Shown here: positions 26,452 to 35,014 of the stretch, in pieces
Layout of the letters: each line of letters begins with the position of its first letter
Position numbering within the stretch: position 1 is the stretch's first letter
Assembly: GCA_963837735.1 (NCBI GenBank)
Contig: CAWIOM010000011.1
Span: 124,001-188,000 of the forward strand
From: VRUE01 sp963837735
Lineage (GTDB): Bacteria > Actinomycetota > Thermoleophilia > Solirubrobacterales > 70-9
Direction: 5' to 3'
Length of the DNA: 64,000 bases
Made by a program: the position numbers and the translations under genes
Notes under the pieces: generated by a model
The model's input: the letters and a program-made list of their open reading frames with translations, nothing else
What the model was told of the DNA's origin: nothing
The model's database searches: none

Positions 26452-27475
26452 GGTGCCGAAACAGCCACTCGACGGCGAGCCCGCGGCGCGGGTCCTGGTC
26501 GCCGGCGCCTCCGGCTTCACCGGCGCCCTCGCCGCCCAGATCGTCTGGCGGCATCCGCGGCTCGAGCTGGTCGCCGCGACATCTCGCAGCGACGCCGGCA
26601 GGCGGCTCGAAGACCTCTACCCGCGCTACCGGGTGCCGCTCGAGCTGACCGAGCTCGACCTCGAATCGCTCGAGGGGATCGACGCGGCGATCGTCGCCTA
26701 TCCGCACGGCGCCGCTGCGCCGACCGTCGCCGCCCTGCGCGGCCTCGGCGTCCTCGTCGTCGACCTCTCGGCGGACTTCCGACTGCGCGACCTTCCGACG
26801 TATGAGCGCTGGTACGGCGAGCACGGTGCCCCCGAGCTGCTCGAGGACGCCGTCTACGGGCTGACCGAGCTCTACCGCGACGAGTTGCGCGAGGCCGAGT
26901 TGGTCGCGACGCCGGGCTGCTATCCGACGGCGAGCCTCCTCGGCCTGGCGCCGCTGGCCGAGAAGGGCCTGCTGGCCGAGGTCTACATCGCGGCCATGCA
27001 GGGGACCTCGGGGTACGGGCGCAGCAGCGACGACACGGTCCACTTCACCTCGATGACCGAGAACGCCTTCCCGTACAAGACAGAGGGGCATCGCCACCGG
27101 CCCGAGATCGAGCAGGAGCTGGCGGCGCTGGGCAGCCCGGCTCCGGTCACCTTCATTCCGCACCTGCTGCCGCTCGACCAGGGCGAGCTGGCGACCTGCT
27201 TCGCCGCGCTCACCGAGCCGATGTCCAGGGACGAGGCGCAGGCGCTCTACCGCGAGCGCTATGCGGGCGAGCCCTTCGTCCGTGTCCTCGACGGGCCGCC
27301 CGACCTGCGCGCGGTCCGCGACACCAACGAGTGCCACGTCTACGTCACGGTCGAGGAGCACGGCCGCCTGATCGCCTTCGCGGCGATCGACAACGTCTGG
27401 AAGGGCGCCTCCGGACAGGGCGTGCAGAACCTCAACCTGATGCTCGGCCTCGACGAGACCGAGGGGCTGAGATGA
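26444..27475 (+). CDS. argC: N-acetyl-gamma-glutamyl-phosphate reductase
   Basis: A 343-aa NADPH enzyme that reduces N-acetylglutamyl phosphate in arginine synthesis. Rossmann motif GASGFTGALAAQ is near residue 23, the catalytic Cys is in ATPGCYPTASLL, and a His-containing active-site segment EGHRHRPEIEQEL follows. GTG 26444 is the best start and overlaps the pheT end by 8 bases. It is the first gene of argC-J-B-D, which here follows pheST without a gap. Confidence 0.95.
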   Translation: MAEVPKQPLDGEPAARVLVAGASGFTGALAAQIVWRHPRLELVAATSRSDAGRRLEDLYPRYRVPLELTELDLESLEGIDAAIVAYPHGAAAPTVAALRGLGVLVVDLSADFRLRDLPTYERWYGEHGAPELLEDAVYGLTELYRDELREAELVATPGCYPTASLLGLAPLAEKGLLAEVYIAAMQGTSGYGRSSDDTVHFTSMTENAFPYKTEGHRHRPEIEQELAALGSPAPVTFIPHLLPLDQGELATCFAALTEPMSRDEAQALYRERYAGEPFVRVLDGPPDLRAVRDTNECHVYVTVEEHGRLIAFAAIDNVWKGASGQGVQNLNLMLGLDETEGLR

Positions 27476-28641
27476 GCGACGCCTCCGCCGGCGGGTTCTT
27501 CAGGTCGCGCTGGGTCGAGCCCCCGGCCGGCGTCGAGCAGCTCGACCCGGCGCGGCTCGCACCGGGCTTCCGCGCGGGCGCCGCCCACTGCGGGCTGAAG
27601 GGCGGTGGCAAGACCGACGTCGGCCTGATCGTCTGCGACGCCGGCGAGGTCTCCTCCTCTGTCCTGCTCACCCGCAACGCCTCGGCCGCCGCGCCGGTGC
27701 GGATCTGCCGCGACCGGATCGAGCGGGGCGCCGTGCGAGCGGCCGTCGTCAACGCCGGCAACGCCAACGCGGAGACGGGCGAGCAGGGCCTCGCCGACGC
27801 CTGGGCGATGTGCGAGGAGTCGGGGAGGCAGCTCGGCATCGCCCCGGAGCTGGTCGCCGTCGCCGAGACGGGGATGATCGGCGTGCCGCTGCCGATCGAC
27901 GCGGTCCTCGGCGGGATCGGAGAGGCCGCCGCCGGCCTCTCCGAGAGCGGCGGCATGGCCTTCTCGGAGGCGATCCTGACCACCGACCGCTGGCCGAAGA
28001 GCTGCACGTTGAAGGCCGGGAACGTGACGATCTCCGCCCAGGCCAAGGGCGCCGGGATGATGATGCCCGGCTTCGCGACGATGCTCTGCTTCGTGCAGAC
28101 CGACGCCGCAGTCGAGGCCCCCGATGCGGCACTGCGCGCCGCCGTCGACGGCTCCTTCGAGCGGATCACGGTCGACGGCCAGATGAGCACCAACGACACC
28201 GTCCTCCTGCAGGCGACCGGCGCCGCCGGCGAGCCGCTTCCGGAGGGCCTGCTCGAGGCGGTCCTGCTGGCGCTCGCGATCGAGATCATCCGCGACGGCG
28301 AGGGCGCCGCCCGCGTCGCCCGCGTCGGGGTGGAGGGCGCCGCGTCGGCCGCCGAGGCCGAGCGGGTCGCACGGGCGATCGCCAACTCGCCGCTGGTCAA
28401 GACCGCGCTCTTCGGGCGCGACCCGAACTGGGGCCGGATCGCCCAGGCCGCCGGCATGGCGCTCGCCGGGGAGGACCTCGACGAGATCGGCGCCGACTCG
28501 ATCGACGCCCGCGAGCTGGGCGAGGACGTCGCCGAGGCCGAGATCGGACTGCGCCTCGCCCGTGGCGACGGAGCCGCCCATGTCTGGTTCTCCGACCTCA
28601 GCTACGAGTACGTGAGGATCAACGCCGAGTACACGACCTAG
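27472..28641 (+). CDS. argJ: Glutamate N-acetyltransferase / amino-acid acetyltransferase
   Basis: A 389-aa Ntn-hydrolase-fold enzyme that recycles the acetyl group between ornithine and glutamate. The self-cleavage site is seen as KGAGMMMPGFATMLCFV, where the Thr of ATML becomes the nucleophile of the beta chain. Other marks are VVNAGNANAETGEQG and NSPLVKTALFGRDPNWGRI. The start overlaps argC by 4 bases. Whether it also uses acetyl-CoA (bifunctional form) cannot be told from sequence alone. Confidence 0.95.
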   Translation: MSDASAGGFFRSRWVEPPAGVEQLDPARLAPGFRAGAAHCGLKGGGKTDVGLIVCDAGEVSSSVLLTRNASAAAPVRICRDRIERGAVRAAVVNAGNANAETGEQGLADAWAMCEESGRQLGIAPELVAVAETGMIGVPLPIDAVLGGIGEAAAGLSESGGMAFSEAILTTDRWPKSCTLKAGNVTISAQAKGAGMMMPGFATMLCFVQTDAAVEAPDAALRAAVDGSFERITVDGQMSTNDTVLLQATGAAGEPLPEGLLEAVLLALAIEIIRDGEGAARVARVGVEGAASAAEAERVARAIANSPLVKTALFGRDPNWGRIAQAAGMALAGEDLDEIGADSIDARELGEDVAEAEIGLRLARGDGAAHVWFSDLSYEYVRINAEYTT

Positions 28642-28662
28642 ACACCGATCAGGAGCCTGGAC

Positions 28663-29502
28663 TTGAACACCAACGTCGACACCCTTCTCGAGGCGCTCCC
28701 CTACATCAGGGAGTTCCACGGCCGCACGGTCGTGATCAAGTACGGCGGCGCGGCGATGCGCGAGGAGAGCCTGCGCGAGGCGTTCGCGACCGACGTGGTC
28801 CTGCTCAAGTACGTCGGCCTCAACCCGGTCGTGGTCCACGGGGGCGGCCCCGAGATAACCGAGTACATGGAGAAGCTCGGCCTCGAGGTCCGCTTCCACG
28901 AGGGCCTGCGCGTCTCCGACGCCGAGACCGTCGAGGTCGCGCGGATGGTCCTCGTCGGCAAGCTCAATTCCGACATCGTCCAACGGCTCAACCGCCACGG
29001 CCAGCCCGCGGTCGGCCTCTCCGGCCAGGACGGCTCGCTATTCGAGGTCGCGCCCGTCGCCAATGCCGAGCAGGTCGGCTTCGTCGGCACGATCGAGCGC
29101 GTCGACGTCGACGTCCTCAACCACATCGCCGCCGACTACATCCCGGTGATCGCCTCCTCCGCGTCCGACCGCGACGGCAACCCTTACAACGTCAACGCAG
29201 ACGAGGCCGCCGGCAAGGTCGCGGCGGCGCTCGGCGCCTACAAGGCAATCTTCCTCACCGACGTGGAGGGCTGGCTCGGCGATCCGGACGATGAGGGAAG
29301 CCTGGTCTCCCGGGCCACGGTACCCGAGGTCGAGGAGAGGCTGGCCGGCATCGACGGCGGCATGCGGCCGAAGCTCGCCGCCTGCATCGACGCGATCCGC
29401 GGCGGCTCTCAGTCCGCCCACATCGTCGACGGCCGCAGGCCCCACAGCCTGCTGCTCGAGCTCTTCACCGATGCCGGCATCGGGACGATGGTGACGCCTT
29501 GA
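28663..29502 (+). CDS. argB: Acetylglutamate kinase
   Basis: A 279-aa amino-acid kinase that phosphorylates N-acetylglutamate. Landmarks: VIKYGGAAM (ATP-binding Lys), VVVHGGGPEITEYME, VGKLNSDIVQRLNRHGQPAVGLSG, NVNADEAAGKVAAAL and FLTDVEGWL. It starts at TTG 28663, 21 bases after argJ. An N-terminal helix (VDTLLEALPYIREFHG) of the kind found in arginine-inhibited hexameric forms is present, so feedback inhibition by arginine is likely. Confidence 0.95.
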   Translation: MNTNVDTLLEALPYIREFHGRTVVIKYGGAAMREESLREAFATDVVLLKYVGLNPVVVHGGGPEITEYMEKLGLEVRFHEGLRVSDAETVEVARMVLVGKLNSDIVQRLNRHGQPAVGLSGQDGSLFEVAPVANAEQVGFVGTIERVDVDVLNHIAADYIPVIASSASDRDGNPYNVNADEAAGKVAAALGAYKAIFLTDVEGWLGDPDDEGSLVSRATVPEVEERLAGIDGGMRPKLAACIDAIRGGSQSAHIVDGRRPHSLLLELFTDAGIGTMVTP

Positions 29503-29563
29503 GCGCGGAGCGACCAAGCATGCATCCCTGGTTCTTTGCGCCGGGAGTGAAGCGCGAGGCCGT

Positions 29564-30755
29564 GTGATGAAGCTCACCGACCTTCAGGCGCTCGAGGAGC
29601 GCTACCTGATGCGCACCTACCGGCGGGCCCCGGTCGAGTTCGTCCGCGGCGAGGGGGCGCTCCTCTGGGATGCCGAGGGCAACGAGTACCTCGACTTCCT
29701 CGCCGGGATCTCGGTCTGCTCCGTGGGCCACTGCAATCCCGCCGTCGTCGAGGCGGTGCGCGAGCAGGCGGGGCGGCTGGTCCACACGTCGAACCTCTTC
29801 TATACGGAGCCGATGGTGCGGCTGGCCGAGCAGCTCAGCGCCAATTCAGGTCTCGGCGGGCGCGTCTTCTTCTCGAACTCGGGGACGGAGGCCAACGAGT
29901 GCGCGATCAAGGTCGCCCGCAAGCACGCCCACGCGCGCGGCATCGCCGAGCCGGAGATCGTCAGCTTCGAGAGCGACTTCCACGGCCGGACCTACGGGGC
30001 GCTGGCCGCGACCCCGAAACTTGCCCGCAACGAGGCGCTCGGGCCGATGCTGGACGGCTTTCGCTCGGTGCCGATGAACGACGCCGGAGCCCTCGGCGAA
30101 GCGGTCGGCGAGAAGACGGCCGCGGTGCTGATCGAGCCGATCCAGGGAGAGGCCGGGATCTACCCGGTGTCTGACGAGGCGCTGCTGGCGGCCCGCCGTG
30201 CCTGCGACGAGTCCGGGGCGCTGCTGATCCTCGACGAGATCCAGACCGGGATGGGACGGACCGGATCGCTGTGGGCATACGAGCAGACCCCCGTCCGCCC
30301 CGACCTGATCACCACCGCCAAGGCACTCGGCGGCGGCTTCCCGATCGGCGCCTGCATCTCGACGCCGGAGGCCGGCGACGTGCTCGAGCCCGGCGATCAC
30401 GGCTCGACCTTCGCCGGCGGCCCGGTCGCCGCCGCCGCCGCCCTCGCCGTCCTCGAGATAGTCGACGACCCGGCGCTGTTGCGCGGCGTTCGCGAGCGCG
30501 GTGTCGAGCTCCGCGAGCGCCTGCTGGCCCTGGAGGGCGTCGATGAGGTCCGCGGCCGCGGGCTGATGTTCGGGGTCGGCCTGGGCGAGGGCATCGACGC
30601 CGCCGCCGTCGCCGCCGACCTGCTCGAGAACGGCCTGATCGTCAACGTCCCCGAGCCCGGGACCCTGCGCCTTCTGCCTCCCCTCACCGTCGACGGCGCG
30701 CAGATCGAGCGCGCCGTCGGACCTGATCGGGGATTCTCTCCTCAGGGCGCTCTAA
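29564..30755 (+). CDS. argD: Acetylornithine aminotransferase, frame break at the C-terminus
   Basis: A PLP enzyme of about 396 aa in aminotransferase class III that makes N-acetylornithine. Marks: FLAGISVCSVGH, FFSNSGTEANECAIK, DFHGRTYGAL, LLILDEIQTGMGRTG, and the PLP-binding Lys in TTAKALGGGFPIGA. The uncorrected frame runs on to 30772 with an atypical tail. Removing one G near 30719 gives the normal ending DLIGDSLLRAL at TAA 30753-30755. ATG 29567 is an equally good start. Confidence 0.93.
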
Positions 30756-30768
30756 GCTACGTGCCCGG

Positions 30769-31307
30769 ATGAGCTCCGAGTTGCCGCCACCCGCGAACAA
30801 GACCGCCGAGCGCCTCGCCGTGATCGTCGACGCCGCCGAGCGGGCGGCGCTGAGCGTCATCGACGACGCCGAGAAAGAGGCGAAGCGCTATCTGCAGGAG
30901 GCTCAGGCGCGGGCCGACCGGATCGTCGCCGAGCGGCTGCGCGAGGCCGCCGACCAGCTCGAGGCCGACGGCGGGCAGGTCAGGCCGGAGCTGCGCGGAC
31001 TCGACAACCAGCTCGAGATCGACGCGGAGCCGGAGCAGGTCGAGGACGCCGCCCCCGAGCCGGAGCCGGAGCCGGTCGAGGAGGCTAGGAGGAGGCCGAG
31101 GAGCCGAGGGAGAAGCCGCAGCCGCGCGGCGGCGGCTCGGCTGCGGCGCGATTGCTCGCCACCCAGATGGCGGTCTCGGGGAGCAGCCGCAAGGAGATCG
31201 AGATGCGGCTGCGGAACGGATTTCAGATCGAGGACACCAGCGAGATCCTCGACGCGATACTTGGGACCGGAGGAGTAGCGGAGTGCACGAGGACCCGACG
31301 AGGATGA
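30769..31307 (+). CDS. Coiled-coil protein of unknown function, one frame break
   Basis: The N-terminal 85 residues form a long Ala/Glu/Arg coiled coil (RAALSVIDDAEKEAKRYLQE) of the DivIVA or ATP-synthase-stalk kind. A Pro/Glu linker (PEPEPEPVEEA) leads to a break near 31090. In the shifted frame a natural C-terminal domain appears: AARLLATQMAVSGSSRKEIE and RNGFQIEDTSEILDAILG, ending at TGA 31305-31307. It starts 13 bases after argD and overlaps the next gene. A cell-envelope or division role is only a guess from the coiled coil. Confidence 0.6.
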
Positions 31308-31633
31308 TGGGCCGGCCGGAGGACCCCGACCACCACCCGCACGGCAACATGCGGCTCCTGGTGGCGGGGCTGATCGCGGTGATCGTCGGCCTCGTGATCG
31401 CAGTAATCGTGATCGCCGGCGACTCGGGCGGCGGCTCAAGCTCCACCGTCCCCTCGGAGACGACCACGCTGCCGAGCACCGAGACCACTCAGACGACAAC
31501 CACCGACTCGACCGGGACGACGACGACCGAGCCGACCACCACCACCGAGCCGACGACGACCGCCCCGACGGAAACGACGACCACGGCGCCGCCGCCCGAA
31601 GAAGGCGGCAGCGGTGGCATAGAAGCGCCCTAG
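31283..31633 (+). CDS. Single-pass membrane protein with Thr-rich tail
   Basis: A 116-aa protein: a short cytosolic head rich in His, Asp and Pro, one membrane helix (LLVAGLIAVIVGLVIAVIVI, about residues 24-44) and a tail of about 70 residues made mostly of Thr, Glu, Pro and Ser (TTTTEPTTTTEP). Such tails are wall-spanning spacers and are often O-glycosylated in actinobacteria. It lies head to tail with the coiled-coil gene and converges on the sortase gene; no LPxTG signal is visible. Confidence 0.6.
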   Translation: MHEDPTRMMGRPEDPDHHPHGNMRLLVAGLIAVIVGLVIAVIVIAGDSGGGSSSTVPSETTTLPSTETTQTTTTDSTGTTTTEPTTTTEPTTTAPTETTTTAPPPEEGGSGGIEAP

Positions 31634-31646
31634 CCCCGCAGGCGCG

Positions 31647-32357
31647 TTAGTCGCGCCTGATGCGCTCGCGGATCATCTTCGCGAAGACGATGTAGCGCTT
31701 TTCGGCGCTATACAGCGGGTGGCAGGCGCTCAGCACCAAGCGCTCGTAGCCGACCGGCCGCACCACCTCGGTTTCGCCGGGGTCGACGATTTCGCTCTTC
31801 TGCGCTTCGTAGGTGAAGATCGCGTAGGGGAGCTTGAGGACGATCCTGTCGCCCTTCTCCACCGAGTCGATGTGCCGGAAAGGGGCCAGGTAGGTGGTCC
31901 GGTGCCCGGCGATCCCGACCGTCCCGCCCTGGCCCGGGAACGGAGTGCGGGAGTAGTGGCCCGGGCCCTTCTGCAGGTCGCTCTCCTCGGTTCCCTGGAT
32001 GACGACCATTTCGAGGTCGTCCATCGAGGGGGCGATGATGCGGCCGATCGGTTCGCCGCTCTTCGTGCGTGCCGCGAAGCGTGCCGCGAGCGCGGCGATC
32101 CGCGCGCGTTCGTTCTTGGCGCCGTCGATCACGGCCCGGTCGCCGGCGCTCGGGTAGCCGGCTTCGATCTGGTCGAGTTCGTCCGCCGCCTGGCCCTGCA
32201 GGATCGATCCGTAGATCGAGGAGATCGGCTCGCGGTCGGCAAGCGTGATGCCGGCGTCGAGGATGACCACGACTCCGGCCGTGATCAGCGCGATCGAGAG
32301 GATGTGCGATGCCCGGTGCACGTCAACCGGAGAGTAATGGGAGACTTCGGCGCCCAC
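31647..32357 (-). CDS. Class E sortase
   Basis: A 236-aa membrane-anchored transpeptidase that attaches surface proteins to peptidoglycan or polymerises pilins. An N-terminal membrane helix (ILSIALITAGVVVILDAGIT, about 19-38) precedes the sortase barrel. The catalytic triad is His152 (GIAGHRTTY), Cys212 (LSACHP) and Arg221 (AEKRYIVF). The gene stands opposite argG. No clear substrate with a sorting signal is visible in the window. Confidence 0.9.
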   Translation of the reverse strand: MGAEVSHYSPVDVHRASHILSIALITAGVVVILDAGITLADREPISSIYGSILQGQAADELDQIEAGYPSAGDRAVIDGAKNERARIAALAARFAARTKSGEPIGRIIAPSMDDLEMVVIQGTEESDLQKGPGHYSRTPFPGQGGTVGIAGHRTTYLAPFRHIDSVEKGDRIVLKLPYAIFTYEAQKSEIVDPGETEVVRPVGYERLVLSACHPLYSAEKRYIVFAKMIRERIRRD

Positions 32358-32419
32358 GATGACCGCCAGCTCCCCTGGACGACAAGCCGACCGCGAGCTA
32401 CGAGGCCGATCCGGCCGCG

Positions 32420-33634
32420 GTGAACCGGGTCCTGCTGCTCTACTCGGGCGGCCTGGACACGAGCGTGATGCTGAAGTGGATCCAGGACTCCTACGAAGCC
32501 GAGGTCGTCTGCCTTACCGTCAACCTCGGCCAGCCCGGCGAGGACTACGGCGTGATCGAGGACAAGGCGCGCCGCCTCGGGGCTCGCGAGTGCCACGTGG
32601 TCGACGCCCGCGAGCGCTTTGCCGAGGACTTCGTCGGCCCGGCGATCAGGGCCAACGCCCTCTACGGGGGCGGCTACCCGCTGTTCACGGCCTTGGGCCG
32701 GCCGCTGATCGCCCAGCTCGCGGTGGAACAGGCACGCGACTCGGGTTGCGACACGATCGCCCACGGCTGCACGGGCAAGGGCAACGACCAGGTTCGGATC
32801 GAGGCGACGGTCGCAACGCTGGCACCGGAGCTGCGCACGATCGCCCCGGTGCGCTCCTGGCAGATGGGTCGCGAGGAGGAGATCGCCTACGCCCGCGAGC
32901 ACGGCATCCCGGTCAAGGGCGGCACCGAGGTGACGCCCTACTCGATCGACGACAACCTCTGGGGACGGTCCTCGGAGGGGCGCTGGATCGAGGACCTCGG
33001 CCACGCGCCCGAGGACGACGTCTTCCAGCTCGTCACCCGCCCCGAGGAGGCTCCCGACGAGCCGCAGACCGTCGAGGTCACCTTCGAGGCCGGCGTACCG
33101 GTTGCGCTCGACGGCGAGCGCCTCGCCCTCGTCGATCTGATCGAAGCGGCCGCCGAGATCGGCTGCCGGCACGGGGTCGGGATCGTCGACCACATCGAGG
33201 ACCGGATCGTCGGCCTCAAGGTCCGCGACATCTACGAGGCCCCGGCGGCGGCGATCCTGCTCACAGCGCACCAGGAGCTCGAGAAGCTGGTCGGGACGAT
33301 CCACCAGAACCAGTTCAAGCCGGAGCTCGACCGCAAGTGGGCCTACCTGGTCTACGCGGGGCTCTGGTGGGAGCCGTTGCGCTCCGACCTCGACGCCTAC
33401 ATGGCCGCGGCCAACGCGCAGGTGACGGGGACCATCGGCCTGCGCCTCTACAAAGGCGGAGTGCGGGTCGTCACCCGCTCATCGCCGAACGCCGTCTACG
33501 ACGCCGACCTCGCCTCCTTCGCCGAGTCCGGCGGCCTCTTCTCGCAGGCCGCCTCGCCGGGCTTCATCGAGCTCTGGTCGCTGCAGTCGCGGCTCGCTCA
33601 CCGGATCCGGGAACGCGACGGGGGAGAGGGGTAG
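32420..33634 (+). CDS. argG: Argininosuccinate synthase
   Basis: A 404-aa enzyme that joins citrulline and aspartate using ATP. The N-type pyrophosphatase loop is LLYSGGLDTSVML at the very start. Other family marks are IAHGCTGKGNDQVR, VRSWQMGREEEIAYA, YSIDDNLWGRSSE and GTIHQNQFKPELDRKWAYLVY. GTG 32420 gives the usual N-terminus. However, codons just upstream also read well (LDDKPTASYEADPAAV), and removing one C near 32375 would join them to ATG 32359, so the real start may lie there. It is apart from argCJBD, and argF, argH and argR are not in the window. Confidence 0.93.
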   Translation: MNRVLLLYSGGLDTSVMLKWIQDSYEAEVVCLTVNLGQPGEDYGVIEDKARRLGARECHVVDARERFAEDFVGPAIRANALYGGGYPLFTALGRPLIAQLAVEQARDSGCDTIAHGCTGKGNDQVRIEATVATLAPELRTIAPVRSWQMGREEEIAYAREHGIPVKGGTEVTPYSIDDNLWGRSSEGRWIEDLGHAPEDDVFQLVTRPEEAPDEPQTVEVTFEAGVPVALDGERLALVDLIEAAAEIGCRHGVGIVDHIEDRIVGLKVRDIYEAPAAAILLTAHQELEKLVGTIHQNQFKPELDRKWAYLVYAGLWWEPLRSDLDAYMAAANAQVTGTIGLRLYKGGVRVVTRSSPNAVYDADLASFAESGGLFSQAASPGFIELWSLQSRLAHRIRERDGGEG

Positions 33635-33636
33635 CG

Positions 33637-33789
33637 ATGTACGAACGCCTTGGCAGGGCCGCGATCCGCTTCTCGCTCGCCTATCTGAGCCGCCGTTACC
33701 GGCGCCAGATCCGGATCGGCGTCGGCGTGACCGCCGCCCTGGTCGGGATCGCCGTCTACCTGGCGAGCCGCAACGTCCGGGAGGGCTGA
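33637..33789 (+). CDS. Small single-pass membrane protein
   Basis: A 50-aa protein directly after argG (ATG two bases beyond the argG stop codon). A basic amphipathic head (RFSLAYLSRRYRRQIR) is followed by one membrane helix (IGVGVTAALVGIAVYLA) and a short polar end. It has coding-like codon use but no family I recognise. It is probably co-transcribed with argG. Confidence 0.6.
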   Translation: MYERLGRAAIRFSLAYLSRRYRRQIRIGVGVTAALVGIAVYLASRNVREG

Positions 33790-33835
33790 CGGAGACGCGG
33801 ACAGCACGGACCAGCTCGCAAGTTTCGTTGCAAAT

Positions 33836-33868
33836 TATTGACAACTTGTGAGTGTCCGCTAACAAAAG
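33836..33868 (+). promoter_or_regulatory. Possible promoter ahead of the transglycosylase gene
   Basis: An AT-rich island in GC-rich DNA contains a perfect TTGACA at 33838-33843. A weak TAACAA-like -10 follows about 16 bases later. It lies 45-50 bases upstream of the GTG starts of the next gene. The -35 match is good and the -10 is poor. Confidence 0.3.
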
Positions 33869-33888
33869 GCTGTACGCTGCGGCGCTTT

Positions 33889-34917
33889 GTGGGATCGACC
33901 GCGGTGAAAGACGCTCCAAATAGGGGAATTCCCCGTGTGGCCGCGGTCGTGGCGACCTGCGCCTGCGCCCTCGCGCTCCTGCCGGCCTTGGCCCGTGCCG
34001 CCGATATCGGCTCGCTGGAATCGAAGGTCGAGGCGGCGAGGAGCGAAGCCGGCGCGCTTGCCGGCACGCTGCGGGCCGCCCAGGGCGAACTCGCCGAGGC
34101 GCGTCGCCGGGCCGCCCAGGCCGGCGCCCGCGAGGAACGGCTCAGCGGCCTGCTCGCCGAGGGAGAGGAACGGGCGGCGGAGCTTGCCGGCCGGGTCGAC
34201 CGCTCCGAGGCAGGCCTGAGCGACGAGAAGCACAGGCTGCATCGCGCCCGCACCGCCCTCGCCGAGCGGCTCGTCGCCATGTACGAGAGCGGCGCGCCGA
34301 GCGAGGCCAGCCTGCTCCTCGCCTCCTCCGACTACGACGACCTGGCGACCCGCACCGAATACCTTGCGCAGATCGAGGAACTCGACGAAGCCCTCGCCGC
34401 CCGGGTCGAGCAGGTTCGCGACGAAGTCCGCGCCGAGCTGCGCAGGGTGGCCGAGCTCAAGCGGCGCGCGGACGCCTACGACGAGCGGCTCGCCGCCGCT
34501 CGCTCGGAAATCTCCGCGGTGCGCGGAGAGGCCGAATCGGCCGCTGCGGACCTGCGATCGGTCGCCGCCGCCAGGGCCGCCTCGCTCTCGACCCTGAAAT
34601 CGCGGATCGTGACCTGGGTCGGCGACATCGAAGAGGCCGAAGCGGCGAGCAGGGCAGCGGCCGAAGAAGAGGTCGGCCGCTGGCTCGGCGGCCCGTACTC
34701 GATTCCCGCCTACATCGTCATGTGCGAGTCCGGCGGCGACTACGGGGCGCTCAACGCCTCGAGCGGCGCCGGCGGCGCCTACCAGATCCTCCCCTCGACC
34801 TGGGCGCTTTACGGCGGCCGGGGCGAGCCGCAGAACGCGCCCAAGGAGGAACAGGACCGGATCGCCGCCGAAATCTGGGCCGACTCCGGCGGCGGCGCCT
34901 GGGTCTGCGCCGGCTGA
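33889..34917 (+). CDS. Secreted coiled-coil lytic transglycosylase (Rpf/lysozyme-like domain)
   Basis: A 342-aa exported cell-wall enzyme. Signal peptide about residues 1-38 (VAAVVATCACALALLPALARA). A long coiled coil (about 40-255) like PcsB or NlpD-type regulators follows. The C-terminal lysozyme-like domain starts at YSIPAYIVMCESGGDYGALN, where the Glu of CESGG is the expected catalytic acid, then GAYQILPSTWALYGG and DRIAAEIWADSGGGAWVC. Starts at GTG 33889 or GTG 33904 both leave a good signal peptide. It probably remodels peptidoglycan at division or outgrowth. Confidence 0.8.
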   Translation: MGSTAVKDAPNRGIPRVAAVVATCACALALLPALARAADIGSLESKVEAARSEAGALAGTLRAAQGELAEARRRAAQAGAREERLSGLLAEGEERAAELAGRVDRSEAGLSDEKHRLHRARTALAERLVAMYESGAPSEASLLLASSDYDDLATRTEYLAQIEELDEALAARVEQVRDEVRAELRRVAELKRRADAYDERLAAARSEISAVRGEAESAAADLRSVAAARAASLSTLKSRIVTWVGDIEEAEAASRAAAEEEVGRWLGGPYSIPAYIVMCESGGDYGALNASSGAGGAYQILPSTWALYGGRGEPQNAPKEEQDRIAAEIWADSGGGAWVCAG

Positions 34918-35014
34918 GCGGATCAGCTCGACGAAATAGTCGCGGAGATAGCGCGGAAGACGGCCGTCCGCGGGTCGTTGGCGTCTGCCCCCCTTGGCAT
35001 GATCGCTCTCCTCC

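Noticed and set aside
31440..31600. Tandem DNA repeat
   Set aside because: The ACC/ACG-rich run codes the Thr-rich tail of a membrane protein; it is ordinary low complexity, not a regular repeat unit.
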